From assembly GCF_009730915.1 (NCBI RefSeq), contig NC_052475.1, forward strand, positions 22,130,285-22,194,284: DNA of 64,000 bases. Direction: 5' to 3'. Positions 24,045 through 35,290 of the stretch are shown in pieces; the stretch's first letter is position 1; every line of letters starts with the position of its first letter. The notes below the pieces were generated by a model, which was given only the letters and a program-made list of their open reading frames with translations, did no database searches and was not told where the DNA came from. The stretch comes from Dioscorea cayenensis subsp. rotundata. Lineage: Eukaryota; Streptophyta; Magnoliopsida; Dioscoreales; Dioscoreaceae. Position numbers and translations under genes: made by a program.

Positions 24045-27000
24045 ATGGCGCTGCCGCGGTTTTCGTCCACGCTCATCGGCGCTCCAACCTCCACCTCCTT
24101 CTTCCGCTCAGTCCACCCAATCGCTCATCCATCGCTTCCTCACCTCTCTAATCGCGTTCTCGTCGCCCCCCTCGTTGTCCACAACCCCTCTCTCCCCATC
24201 ACCACCGAAGCTCCCAAGACTACTCGGTGGAAACCCTTGTGCCTCTACCACACACATGGTAAGTGCACTCAGGTGTGTACCTAAACCTATGAATTCATGT
24301 TCTTCATTTCATTTGTGTGTTTGTTGTTGCTCTCTTTCTTAGAATGTCTCTGGAATTTGTGCCTCCAGCTAGGTGTTAATTTACAATGGTTAGGTTTTTT
24401 TGGTATAATTTGGGTTAAATATGAAGTTTTTCATCATATGTTGTTGTTTAATCTCACCATTGTTGGCAGTGAAGAAAATCAATATGTGAATGCAAATTTG
24501 TGCCTTTTTAGTTCTATAGGTTCTTATTGTTAGCATATGAGCCAAAAGCCCTTGAAAATGTTATTGTGGTATGGAAGGTCTTAGGAGATGTTTGGATTTG
24601 CTTTTGGGGAGGCCAGAAATCCTTTTTTTTTTTCTCTTTTCTTTTCTTTTTTATAAATTTGTGGGTAAGTTAAGACCTTTTAATTATTAATTATTTGTTT
24701 GAATTAGCTTCTTTCAAAAAGGAGAAGCTGAGAAGACAAGGAGAAAGGAATTTTTTTTTTTTTTTCAAAAACTAGTATTTGAAACTTCCTTGAAAAAGCT
24801 CTTTTGTAGAAGGAGTTTTGGTTACTGTCAATTATCAAAATGCCCTTAGTTCTTAACCCATTATAATAATTCTTGGAGAAATGAGAAAATACTTTTTCAT
24901 TCCTAAATTCCAAAAACCCTAAACCATTATAGTAATAATATATCATTATTAGTAGTATTAGTAGTAGTACTACTACTAGTATTAGTAGTAGTAATTATTA
25001 TTTTCCTTGTTATTTTTATTAATTCAATTTCTATTTTAGTAATATTTTACTAAAAACAGGACATTCAGGAATTTCTCAAGTGTTAACTATAAAATACTTA
25101 TGAATGAACCTATCCAAGTACAAAAAGAATCAAAAGTCCTTAACTTACTTGAAAAGCTATTATAAACAAAGTTCTACCAACCTTGAAAAAAGCCTTTTTG
25201 TCATAAGCTGATCCAAACTAGAATAAGATAATAGCATCTTTCAATTGAATTATCTTATTCCAGGAAAAGGAGCCAAAATGAGAAGCCCAGTGTACTTTCT
25301 CTGAATTAGTAATAATATTGTAATGGCCAGGAAATGTAAAATTACTTATTTGGCTATTTGGAGGAAGCTTTGGAAACTCTTATTCAGGAATCTTACTTTG
25401 CTATGTTGTTAGAAGTTCTTTGTCCATGTTTTTGTATCCAGAATATGCTTTGTGCGGCACAGAGTTTATTGATTTTCTTAAATTTTGTAGGTGAATGATC
25501 CTTTGCACCTTGAGAAGTTCAATCACAACTATCAAATTGACCTCCAAGTGAATGCAACTGAACTTGATAATCTGAGGCCTCAGAATTTTGATTACTTTTT
25601 AGTCCTTGATTTGGAGGGCAAAGTTGAGATTCTTGAATTTCCTGTCGTGATGATTAATGCTAAGAATATGGAGTTCATTGATCTATTTCACAGGTGCCGT
25701 TTTCTTTGCAAAACTTACGTAAAGATACTTAATTGAAAAAAATTGTTTTTTATGTGTGAACCTAAATTTTATTCAGATTGCGATGATTTCTTTTACTTAG
25801 ATTTTTCACTGAGGAAGATTGTGCTTAGTGGTAGGTAAATAAAATTGCATTATTCTGTCAGTGATGTAAATACTTATTTCATGACAAAACCTTTTAGAAA
25901 TTGGATAAAGAATGGCATCTTTATAAATTTCACATCATGGAATGGTTGTTCTTAAGTATTTTTGTAACAAAGACATTCTGATGATTGTTGAACTGGGAGT
26001 GCATCCTGATTTTCACTTCGTGGACTGCATATATCTTGGAATGTCAACTTCACTTAACCATTATTTCTCATCAGATTACAACATCTTTGTGCAACTTCCC
26101 ATTTTGTTATCCTTTAAATTGTATTATAGTTCATTGTTAATCGTCTGGTACAAATGCAACTATAAATTAAGATGACCAGGGGACTTGAAATTATTAGACC
26201 TATGGGCATATGACTGCTTTGGTTTACATATCTAGGAGTTTAGAATCATGACCCATGGGGAGATATGAGGAGTAATTCTACCTTGCCATCATCTAAGTTT
26301 TGGGTTATCTTTACTAGATATAATTAATTTCTGGCAGTCCAAAAACATAAAAATGTTGTTTCCGTGTAAAAACCTTTCTAATATGATCTGATACTATTGC
26401 AAGTAGTTTGTTGGAGTGTATGTTTTCTCGTTTCATTTTGTTTCGGTTTTTAGAGAAATAGTCTAATTGAATTTGATATGTCTAAAAGCCTTAAGATGCT
26501 GGGCCTCTAACAAATGGAAGTTAGTGGAATACATGACCATTATTTTGAATGGTCTAGCATCTTGTTGTTAATGCATTGTGCTGATAAGAAAACGTAAGTC
26601 TATTTTTCTCATTTTTTATTTAGTTTCTTCAAAACTGAAGTACATTTCACATGCGCAGCAGAAATTTATTTCTCCTTCTTTATTTCTCTATTGATTAGGT
26701 TTGTGAGGCCAGTTGGAATGAGCGAAAAAAGGATCAGTGAATATATTGAGGGCAAGTATGGAAAAATGGGACTTGAACGGTATGCTTTAATAGACGATAC
26801 TAGCATAATGGCCTAAATTTGTAGAATTTACTGTGCTGAATTTATTTGAAAATTTTCTTTTCACATTTACAAACTCCAGCAAAATTAGCTTTGGTATAAC
26901 ATTACACCTTCCGAACGTCCTTGAAGTTATAACTGTTATTCTAATAATTCTTGCGATAGGGCAAGCTTCCATTCTATTTTGCCAAGTTTAATGGTTCTGT

Positions 27001-29618
27001 TTATATTTGTTATCTTGGTGTCATAACTTAGATTCTCATTTTTGTTAATTCCTTTATAGATTAACGTTTATCTTGACCGATTATGTGTTCCTTTTGCATC
27101 TGTTTTCTCATCTTTCCTGAAAGTGTATTGTTCTCAAGGATAAATTAAATCTTGAAAGTGCTTTCACATTTATTAGGCTATGTGAACACTACTTCTTTGA
27201 CTTGTGTTCATTTTATTTATCAAGTTCTCACTAGACTAATTACTATGGGATTCGTGCTTTTTATTCCTTTATTTTGCAAGATAAATGAACATCTATTTTC
27301 TTACATTGAGCCTTTTTCCCCTTGAGAAATTCTTTTCTCAAGGTTTGAAATGTCAAAGTTAAGTACTTATTCATCATTTACCTACTTGTATATAGTTGTT
27401 ATATTTTCATTTATAAACTAGTGCAATTAAAAAAATAATTTCCTATCAAATATTAAAATTGTATGGGAACCTTGTCCAAGAGAATTGGTGTCAGTGGATT
27501 GTGCCAACAATAAGTCTTCCTAAGCTTTCAGGTCATTTCTAAATTCATCAAAATGCATTTTTGTTTCACCTCTATTTTTTTCACAATTTTCTCAAACTAA
27601 AACCATCTCACACAAGTTAAACACAACAGGCATGTTTCAATAATTTTATTGAAGATAGTTAAATAAAGACTTTGGTACACATATTAAACTTTAAGCGCAA
27701 TGAAATGTGAAATTGTATTCCTAACATTTTTCAACTTGATTTGATTGCAATAAGTGTTCTTTGGTCAGAATTTAATCATGTAAATGTAAAATGCTGATAA
27801 GCAAGCTTGTAAGAGACTTGTATTTAGTGTGTATAGTTCAGTGTATCATTAAATTTGTTACATATTAGTGAATTGTCTTATGGTTTAGAACCCATTCTTA
27901 GACTCATAGATTGTCAGTTAGGCAGCTGAATAGAGGGCCCTTTTGTGCACCTAAGTAAGTTCTTGTCCCTATCCTAAAATTGTGTATTTTTTTAAGTCTC
28001 CAAGTGATATCTCAATTGCCTCTCTCTTTAAGGCATGATATACGCATTCATTTCCAACCTCTCATCATTTGATTGCTCAAGAATGCTATCCATTTCCTTA
28101 CTGGTAAAGCTGGATGTATAACCAGTATAAGTGAGATGTTTATCTAGTAGTGCAACCATTGAGTGTGAATAATGAAGAACAAGGGAAAAAATGTCCATGT
28201 TTTCTTTTTTGTGAACTTAACATTGTTGAAGTATGGACCTAATATTAGATATTGTATGTTTCGCTGCATTGGATTTGACTTGAAAATTTTATTTCATTCA
28301 CAAATTACCTTCAGTCTTGGGAGGGGAATTGAAAGATGCCATTTGTTCCTCTTGGTAACCATTTTTATTTATAGCTCATTCCAATAAGCTACCTTGTATC
28401 CAAAGCTTAACTATTCATATGCAAAATAGTGTCCTTATGTAGTTGGGAGCTTTTCATTTTCAGTTTTTCTTTGATTATATGGAATTTAATTATGGCTGAT
28501 TATTTGCTGGTTTATTTCAGAGTTTGGCATGATACAGCTACCCCATTTAAGGATGTGCTTCAAGAGTTCCAAATATGGATGGAAAAACATTCAATATTAG
28601 AAAAGGAGTCAGGAGGCCCACTTCATCGAGCAGCATTTATAACTTGGTTAGTTCATAAGCTATTTGAATAGTATGCTTTCCACATTAGTTTCTTGTTTCT
28701 CAATCATTATTCGAAGAGATTGCTATGTGGCCCTTCATTAAATATATGTATAAAATAATGAAATCATGAAAGAAGAAACAAGAAACTAATCCCACATTCT
28801 ATCCTTGTTCTATCAAGGTCCAGCTTTGCCTAGCTGATTGATGGAAGCTGTTAGATGTTCTTGTTTCTACTTTTGATTGACTGTGTTTGTTTAACTTCTG
28901 TATTCTAGCTAATTGTAGTGTTTAACTTTGTTCCTGTTTACCTTTAATAAAGTAGCTACCATGCAGCTCCTTTTCCTCTCTAGATATGTATATGTATGTG
29001 TGTATGTACGTGTAAAATAATGTAATCATGAAAGAAGTATGGATTATGTACACACTGGCACAACAATGTAGTTTTTCTTTAAGACCATTTTTGTGAATGT
29101 AGTTTGGTTTTGTTTGTGGATGGCAGTGGGAATTGGGATTTGAAGACAAAAATTCCAGAACAGTTGAAAGTTTCAAAAATAAAACCACCCGCGTACTTCA
29201 TGGAGTGGATAAATTTGAAGGACATATACCTCAACTTTTATAATCGGAGAGTGAGCAAAGTAAACTTCTATCAAGTTCTGTGTAAAAGCCTTAATTTTAT
29301 TTTTGTGGTATAATAATTATTTTTGTTGTCAAATAGCTTGAATTTCACAATATAACATGTTTCATTGATCTCTACTTTCATTAGTTATTAATTTATTGTG
29401 GTCTTCTTGCATGTTAGGCGACGGGCATGATGACAATGATGAGAGAACTCAATATCCCTTTACTAGGAAGTCACCACCTTGGAATTGATGACACCAAGAA
29501 TATAGTACGTGTTCTTCAACATATGCTTGCTGATGGTGCTGTCTTGCAGATCACTGCAAAGAGAAGTTCCTCAGTGACTGGAGATGTGAAGTTTCTTTTC
29601 AAAAACAGGATCAGATGA
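24045..29618 (+). CDS. ERIL1: ERI1-like 3'-5' exoribonuclease, DEDDh type, probably plastid
   Basis: Six exons join in frame: 24045-24272, 25491-25693, 26699-26779, 28521-28646, 29127-29250, 29418-29618; 320 residues. The order and text match the plant ERI1-like group (Arabidopsis At3g15140). The N terminus is rich in Ser, Pro, Leu and Arg and poor in acids, like a chloroplast transit peptide. Exonuclease motif I is VLDLEG (Asp116, Glu118), motif II lies in CGNWDL, and motif III is HHLGIDD (His274-x4-Asp279). Members of this group have been linked to chloroplast rRNA 3'-end trimming, while animal ERI1 trims 5.8S rRNA and small RNAs. I chose ATG 24045 for its GAC-ATG-G context; an in-frame ATG at 24003 would add 14 residues. 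No lesion is seen. Confidence 0.92.
24590..25218. mobile_element. MITE-like insertion in intron 1 of the ERI1-like gene
   Basis: The left boundary GTTTGGATTTGCTT is mirrored at the right by the inverse of GTTTGGATCAGCTT, giving near-identical 14-base inverted ends about 629 bp apart. The interior is A/T-rich and includes a TAG/CTA-repeat hairpin at about 24951-25000. Flanking duplications are not clear (only 5 of 8 bases agree), so class is unresolved; the ends are hAT-like. Confidence 0.5.
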
Positions 29619-31360
29619 TAGAATTGGTACTGGTTAATACTTCGCTTAAGTATCATGTTTGAAGAAGAGTTCCATTGTGGATTTGAAGAGTGTGCTTAGA
29701 TGACTGTTTAGAATGAGGGAAAATGGAGAAGGATAGGAAAGGCAACTGAAGGAAAACACATTATGATAGATCTCACTTGAAAAAAAAGAGAAAAAAAATA
29801 ATTCTGGAAATGATGAACTTGTTATGGACCATTGATGAACTAATCCCTTAGTCCAGCTCTACCATAAGATGAAGCACAAATTCATGCTGCTGTTTTACTG
29901 ACAGAGGGAGGAGCAACAGTGAAGAAAACGACAAAGAAGCACTGAAATCACATGATAAGAGTTTGAGGGGGCATTAATTAAGAAGAGGAGGCCAAGATGG
30001 ATATGGATTACATGATCGGAACAAAGCTTGACGTATACGTGTTCGTCAAGACTCGGGTGAATTAGATCCAAGCTGAAGCAAAACTGAAACCTAGATATTG
30101 CCCATTTTTTAAAATTTCAAATTAAATTTTCTTCTGTTTTTTTTTATTTCAAAAATTTAAATCCCTTTTCACCCAAAAATATCAAAGTAATCCATCTACG
30201 CTGTATAAAATACACATGCAATTGGTTATTAGTTATTACTTGCTATTTTCTGTAATAGCATCACACATCTTCTCCATAATCTTCTTCTTCATTGTCGTCT
30301 TCTTTTTCTTCTTCTCTTGTTTCTTCTCCTCCTCCTTCTTAAGTTGATGGCATCAAAAACAGTCATTCCGCACTGGATTTCAACGAATCAAGGAGGCACT
30401 CCCCTTATAGGAGATTGCTCTAGTGATCACATTAATGAGGTAATTGACAAAACTCTAACAAATTAGAATTTATATATCATTGGTTGTTACTAATTGTGAT
30501 TATGTGCAATGGATTTATTAAAAATATTAATTCAGATTAATCCGGGTTTATAAATAATAAATATTTTGTACTTTTCTATTTTTCAAAAATAAAAAAATAT
30601 GTGCACCGGTTAATTTTCAATCACCTAAAATATTTATATGTATAATATAATTAAATATCAATTAATACTAAACTTTTGATGATTGAATCGGTATAATTGG
30701 ATTCAGCCTTAAATTTGGTTTATATTTTACACTATATATTTTTAATAAAGTCATCAAATATATGTTTATGATTTACCTCATATATATATATAGATATATA
30801 AATCATTATATATAAATTATAATAATTTATTATATGATATTAAAAAACATTGGGTTTGCCAGAGGATTACTATTATTTGTGGTAATTATAAATTATTAAA
30901 AAATTATTTGTTTGTTATATTTTGTCTATTTTTTTCAAATTGTTGCATATCATATATTTATATTTAATTATATATACATATATATATATATATCATGATT
31001 CATGAAAATCTAATAAAACTTTGATTACTGCTAGTTATGAATTTGTTTAGTGGATGAACTTAAAGGAATCTTATGTTAATCAAAGATAAAACATTGATAA
31101 TTAGGAGATAAAAAGATTATTTGATTACAAAATAGTAGCATAATTTTCTAACTAATTAGATATTTGCATCATACTGAGAAGAAGAAAACCAAAGATAATA
31201 TATAAATAATTTTACAGGATATAAAAACATTACACGTGAATCAAATACTTGGAAGTATTATAGCATGAATCAAGATTGGATTTTATTTTTTGAAATTCTC
31301 AAAAGAAATCCTAGATATGTTATATATAAGGACAATATATTATTTTTTTTTTTTTTTGGT
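29619..31360. other. ERI1-like 3' region and AT-rich spacer
   Basis: Begins with the 3' UTR of the exonuclease gene. A CT/TTC-rich run (30264-30340) is followed by ATG 30347 and a short open frame of 39 codons that I do not recognise; it ends soon after a GTAATT that could be a donor. From 30450 onward only A/T-rich sequence with (AT)n runs is seen. Confidence 0.5.
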
Positions 31361-31606
31361 AGAATGCCCTATTTAGTCCCTCTAATATAGTCAGTCTGTC
31401 CCTTTGGTCCCTCTAATATGATTTGGTTCTTGTATTTTAATTTTTGAGAAATATAAATCTCTCTCTCTAATATAATTTGTTCCTAGGAGGTTCATATGAG
31501 GACTTACATTTCTCAAAAATTAAAATACCGAAACCTTCTAGGAATAAATTATATTAGAGGGACCATAAGGACAGACAGACTAAATTAGAGGACTAAATAG
31601 GGTATT
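31361..31606. mobile_element. Fold-back MITE
   Basis: Nearly the whole 245 bp can pair with itself. The left arm has CCTATTTAGTCCCTCTAATA, then GTCTGTCC and GGTCCCTCTAATAT; the right arm carries the inverse with few changes. Centre near 31485. No convincing target duplication was found. Confidence 0.7.
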
Positions 31607-31724
31607 ATACTTTATTTTCATTCTTTCAAGCCATACATTAAACTTAATCCCTTTGTCACTTTGATGCATGCAGGATGAGAGTCTTGTCTATGAACTACAT
31701 AGATTTACATGAGTAAAACCAAGC

Positions 31725-32140
31725 TCACCTTACATCAAAATTAACAGTGATGCATCTGTCTCTATTAGAGGTGTTGGTTGTGGGTACATTATGCGAAAAA
31801 TGTAGTGTGATTTTCGGCGAAGCAGTTAACTATAATGAAGTGGAAATGGTGGTAGAAGCATAACTTGTCGCAATTTACTTAGTATGCTTGAAAGCCCAAG
31901 ATTTTGGCATTAAATTTGTGTGGTTGAAATCTGATTCACTTGTGGTATTGAATTTAATTAACAATGTTCATGGAAGAACACCAGGGAGTACAAGAGTATT
32001 TTGAATCAGATTTATATTGTTTTATCATCTTTTGAAAAATGGGTTGGCACTCATGTATGGAGAGAAGCAAATGGTAGATAGTTTGGTGAAAATGGGAGGC
32101 TTAGGAATGAATTTATTTTCACAATTGATGATGTGCCTGC
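31725..32140 (+). pseudogene. RNase H-like (RVT_3 type) fragment of a retroelement
   Basis: Reads IKINSDASVSIRGVG..GYIMR, then EAVNYNEVEMVVEA, then VWLKSDSLVVLNLINN, then HVWREAN: the order of landmarks in the plant RVT_3 RNase H domain that ends many non-LTR retroelement proteins and some host genes. Stops and a frame change near 31800-31870 and at about 32003 break it. No reverse transcriptase is next to it. It lies between repeated MITE arms. Confidence 0.7.
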
Positions 32141-32576
32141 TAATATTTTAGACCTTGTCGTTGATGATACATCAGGGAAATCGTATACTAGAGTAAAAAC
32201 TCAGAGGAAGTCACCAAAACATCATGTTTATTGAACTATTTTTGAAAATAAAGAAAACCGTTTAGTCATTTAATCAATAATTTATGTATTTCTTCTTATT
32301 CAAATTATGAAAAAATAAATACAAAATTTGCATGGTATTAATTATTGATTCATTTGAATGGGAGGAGTGGTATGTGATTTGTGATGGGGGAGGAGCAGCA
32401 AGGTTTCCCTTCTGTTCTCATCATGCTGATGTTTTACTGACTGAGGGAGGAGTAGCAATGAAGAGATTTATTGGCAAGTCTATATTAATTTTGATGGTAG
32501 TGGGTATACGAAGAAAATAATCTGTTCATATTTGATATTCACTCCTCAGTATGTTGAGTTTCATTTGCCCCCTAAA

Positions 32577-32640
32577 TTATGTACATCGGGACCAAAGGGG
32601 CAGACTGACTATATTAGAGGGACTAAATAAAATATTCTAT
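32577..32640. repeat. Second copy of the MITE right arm
   Basis: Contains GGGACCAAAGGGGCAGACTG followed by ACTATATTAGAGGGACTAAAT, the inverse of the left arm at 31361-31410 and closer to it than the right arm at 31606. The 31361-32640 interval is thus bounded by inverted arms. Confidence 0.7.
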
Positions 32641-33046
32641 CTTTTGTTTACTACTGGAAGGATCATGATTACAGTCATGTGTAGAAAGATCGTCAATTGA
32701 GTTTATGGTTTTTCCTTTTATGTTCTTATAGAATGATAATGTACATTTCCTCTTTTAAAGAGTAGAATGTGATCTTTCTCTTTAAATCAATATTCTCTTC
32801 TTCTGTTTAATTATGTGTTCTTTCGTTCTTAAATTGATTTGCATATATAGAATTACTGTAAGCTTACAAAGCAGAAAATGTCATAAAATGCTTGATTGGC
32901 TGTTTGGAAAATGGGTCCTACTTGTGTTCAGATCAAGTAAATATTCAGGCAAGTCATACTGATTTAGTTAGTATCCTTTACAAATAATGAATAATTTCGA
33001 CCTCAACTAGAATCAAATTTGAACTGCAGGATATGAATGAGAGGTA

Positions 33047-34317
33047 TCAACATTCCTGGCGAACATTGGATGCCAAGGCCCTCACCCAAGACCTGAGCTG
33101 CTTCTTCTTGTCTTCCGCTGATTTCTGGTCTGCCCATCTCAACTTTGGAGTTTCTGATCTCCTCAGGCTCAGTAGCCATGCTTCAGATAGGTATGGCTTC
33201 CGGGTGTTATTGTTCTCATTCTCATTTGCAGGCATCTTCTGCTGACGAAGGCCAGGGGCCACTTTCATTAAGCTGGCACTCAATTGCGAGTTATCAAACA
33301 CAAAACCCAGGTCTTTGAATCCTTGTAACTCCTCCAATTCAAGGTCACTCAAGCTTTTCCACTTCTTCTCTTGAAATGCTTTTCTTAAACTAGCTTCATT
33401 GGTAGAAAGTTTTGGTGGCTTTGATATAGTCACACCCCTTTCAATTCCACTGCTCTGAAAAAAAAACAAAACTTTTGTCTTGAAAACTAATGTCTATTTC
33501 ATATGCTTGGTCATTGTTATTGCTTTTCTTACCTTAGAGGATGGGTTGAACTTGCCATCCTGTTGCTTGTTATGTTCTTCATAATTAATAGAGCTGACAC
33601 TCCTTGCAAGTCTAATGCTCTTAAAAAAAAAATAAAAAATAAAAAATAAAAAAAATAAAAATTGTTGCCATGAAAACTAATATAACCATTTAATTAATTT
33701 GCTGGTAATTGTTAATAGGTCTCTTATGGTAGAAGATAGATTGAACTTGGCATCATGTTGCAAGTTATTTCCAATGTTCTAATGCTCTGAAAATACAATT
33801 TTTTGCTGTAAAATCTAGTATAACTATTTAGAGTGCTTATCATTGTTGATGCTTCCCTTACCTTTGAAGATGGATTAAGCTTGGCATCATCTTGCAGGTT
33901 ATGTTTAGCATAATTGATAGTGCTGATACTCCTTGCGAGTCTAGTGGTCTGAGAATACAATATTTGTCAAAAAGACTAATGATATAATTGCTTGAGATGG
34001 TGATCATACTTAAATGCTTCTTTTACCTTGGAAGATCGATTCAATGGAGCATCTTGCTGTAGGTTATGGTTGATGTAATTGGAAGACCTCAATACCTCTG
34101 AGGTTGGACGAGGAGGTAGAGATGGAGTTGTAAGTAAACTAGGAGCAGGGAGTAGATTATAATGTTGGAGTTTTTCTCTGTCTTCTCTTGTGGAAGAAGA
34201 ATGAAACATGATCTTTGTTCCATTGACAATGTTGTTGAAGAACCAAAACTCATCAAAAAGGTTGAAAGCAAGAACTTCATTGGAACTACAGGATTTGTCT
34301 TTTGCTTCTAAGATCAT
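33047..34317 (-). CDS. DUF1685-family protein with tandemly duplicated exons
   Basis: Four exons on the minus strand join in frame: 34027-34317, 33862-33948, 33533-33619, 33047-33454; 290 residues. The first in-frame ATG is 34317; the frame upstream has no ATG. The N terminus has the short LFDEFWF box and the last exon has SLSDLELEEL (about 189-198), a FKDLGFVF box, PGLRQ and PYLSEAW, the hallmarks of plant DUF1685 proteins of unknown function. The two 87-nt middle exons encode 29-residue units of the form RLARSxSxINYxxHNxQxDxK; the end of exon 1 carries part of the same unit. A decayed third exon copy lies in intron 2. No TM or signal peptide is seen; a nuclear or cytosolic protein is plausible. 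Confidence 0.88.
33454..34027 (-). repeat. 165-bp tandem array spanning exons and introns of the DUF1685 gene
   Basis: Exon starts fall at 33948, 33786 (decayed), 33619 and 33454, and exon ends at 34027, 33862 and 33533: spacings of 162-167 bp and two times about 165. Each unit is an 87-nt phase-0 exon plus a 78-bp intron. This is a tandem duplication of an exon with its intron, about four units long. Confidence 0.88.
33728..33786 (-). pseudogene. Decayed exon copy inside DUF1685 intron 2
   Basis: Still has an acceptor (TTTTCAG at 33787-33793 read on the minus strand) and starts AGCATTAGA like exon 3. About 25-30 nt are missing after the first ten bases. The region that should hold the donor reads CCATAAGAG with no GT, so the copy cannot be spliced as its sisters are. 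Confidence 0.75.
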
Positions 34318-35290
34318 GGCTTCAAGATAGCAAAGATCATAGAAAGATGAAGTATAGATTTTAGCATGAAAAGGAGGTTGACTGACATTTGATCCGACCA
34401 AAGGTTTTTTAGTGTCCTTTAAGCTAGATGGAGAAAAGACTGCATGTGCTTGTAGTTGCTCTCATGGTTTGTTTATTGTCATTAGTGATAATATTATTAT
34501 TATTTGTTTTCTTTCTGCTTTGTAGATTAGTGTATAGTATTCACCTGGAATATTTGGATATAGAAAATTGGTAAATTGAAATTATAAAGAAGCAAGCTTT
34601 TTCTCTTTCAGGAATGAAAACAAGCCATTTCTAACATTCACTGTTTTTTTTTTCTCCAGACTCCTGCTCAGTTGAAGATTAACTTTCAAGGGATCAAAGA
34701 ACGGAATGCGGCTGTTTTTATAGTAAATCTCACTCATTCAGATTAGAAGGATTGAAGCTTTATCTCTCATTGATAACATGGCTTTATTGTGGATCTAGGA
34801 CTCACATGGTGGGACAGCTTTAATTGCACCATTCATCACTCTTATCTATATATATAATTTGGAGTTTCTCATTTTTTATTTACAAATCATCATGTTCCGG
34901 GCATTTATCTTGAAAAGCACATTTATTAATGTGTTTCCTACAACCATTATTAGTCTGCTACTAACTCAAAATCTCTCCGCTTTGCAGTAAACCTCAGTTC
35001 TCCCTTGAAATTTCACATTTTAATTTAAAATAAAATTACAGTTATATTTATATAATAATTTTAAATTATTTTCTATAAAGAATCATACATACAAAATATC
35101 TAGATCTTTTTCCACATATATATATATATATATATCATTTTCTTTCTTTTTATTTTTTCAGTAACAACCGAGACAAAGGCCCAGTCTCCCAGCCCTCAAG
35201 GCCTAGTTACTTGAGGCCCATTTAACGCTATTCCTTTTTAAGCCCATAAAAAAATCCCGCTCTTATCCTCCCACCACCTCATGTCACACG
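34318..35290. promoter_or_regulatory. Divergent spacer between DUF1685 and DUF3082-like genes
   Basis: About 970 bp between the start codons. It holds an (AT)n run at about 35117-35136 and otherwise A/T-rich sequence, with a CT-rich leader just before the DUF3082-like start. No defined element can be assigned. Confidence 0.4.

Noticed and set aside
30347..30466. Small gene starting at ATG 30347
   Set aside because: Only 39 codons, no known family, and no convincing next exon before the DUF1685 gene on the other strand.
34318..34401. Longer N terminus of the DUF1685 protein
   Set aside because: The extension has no ATG in frame (the first codon would be TTG); ATG 34317 agrees with the family N terminus.
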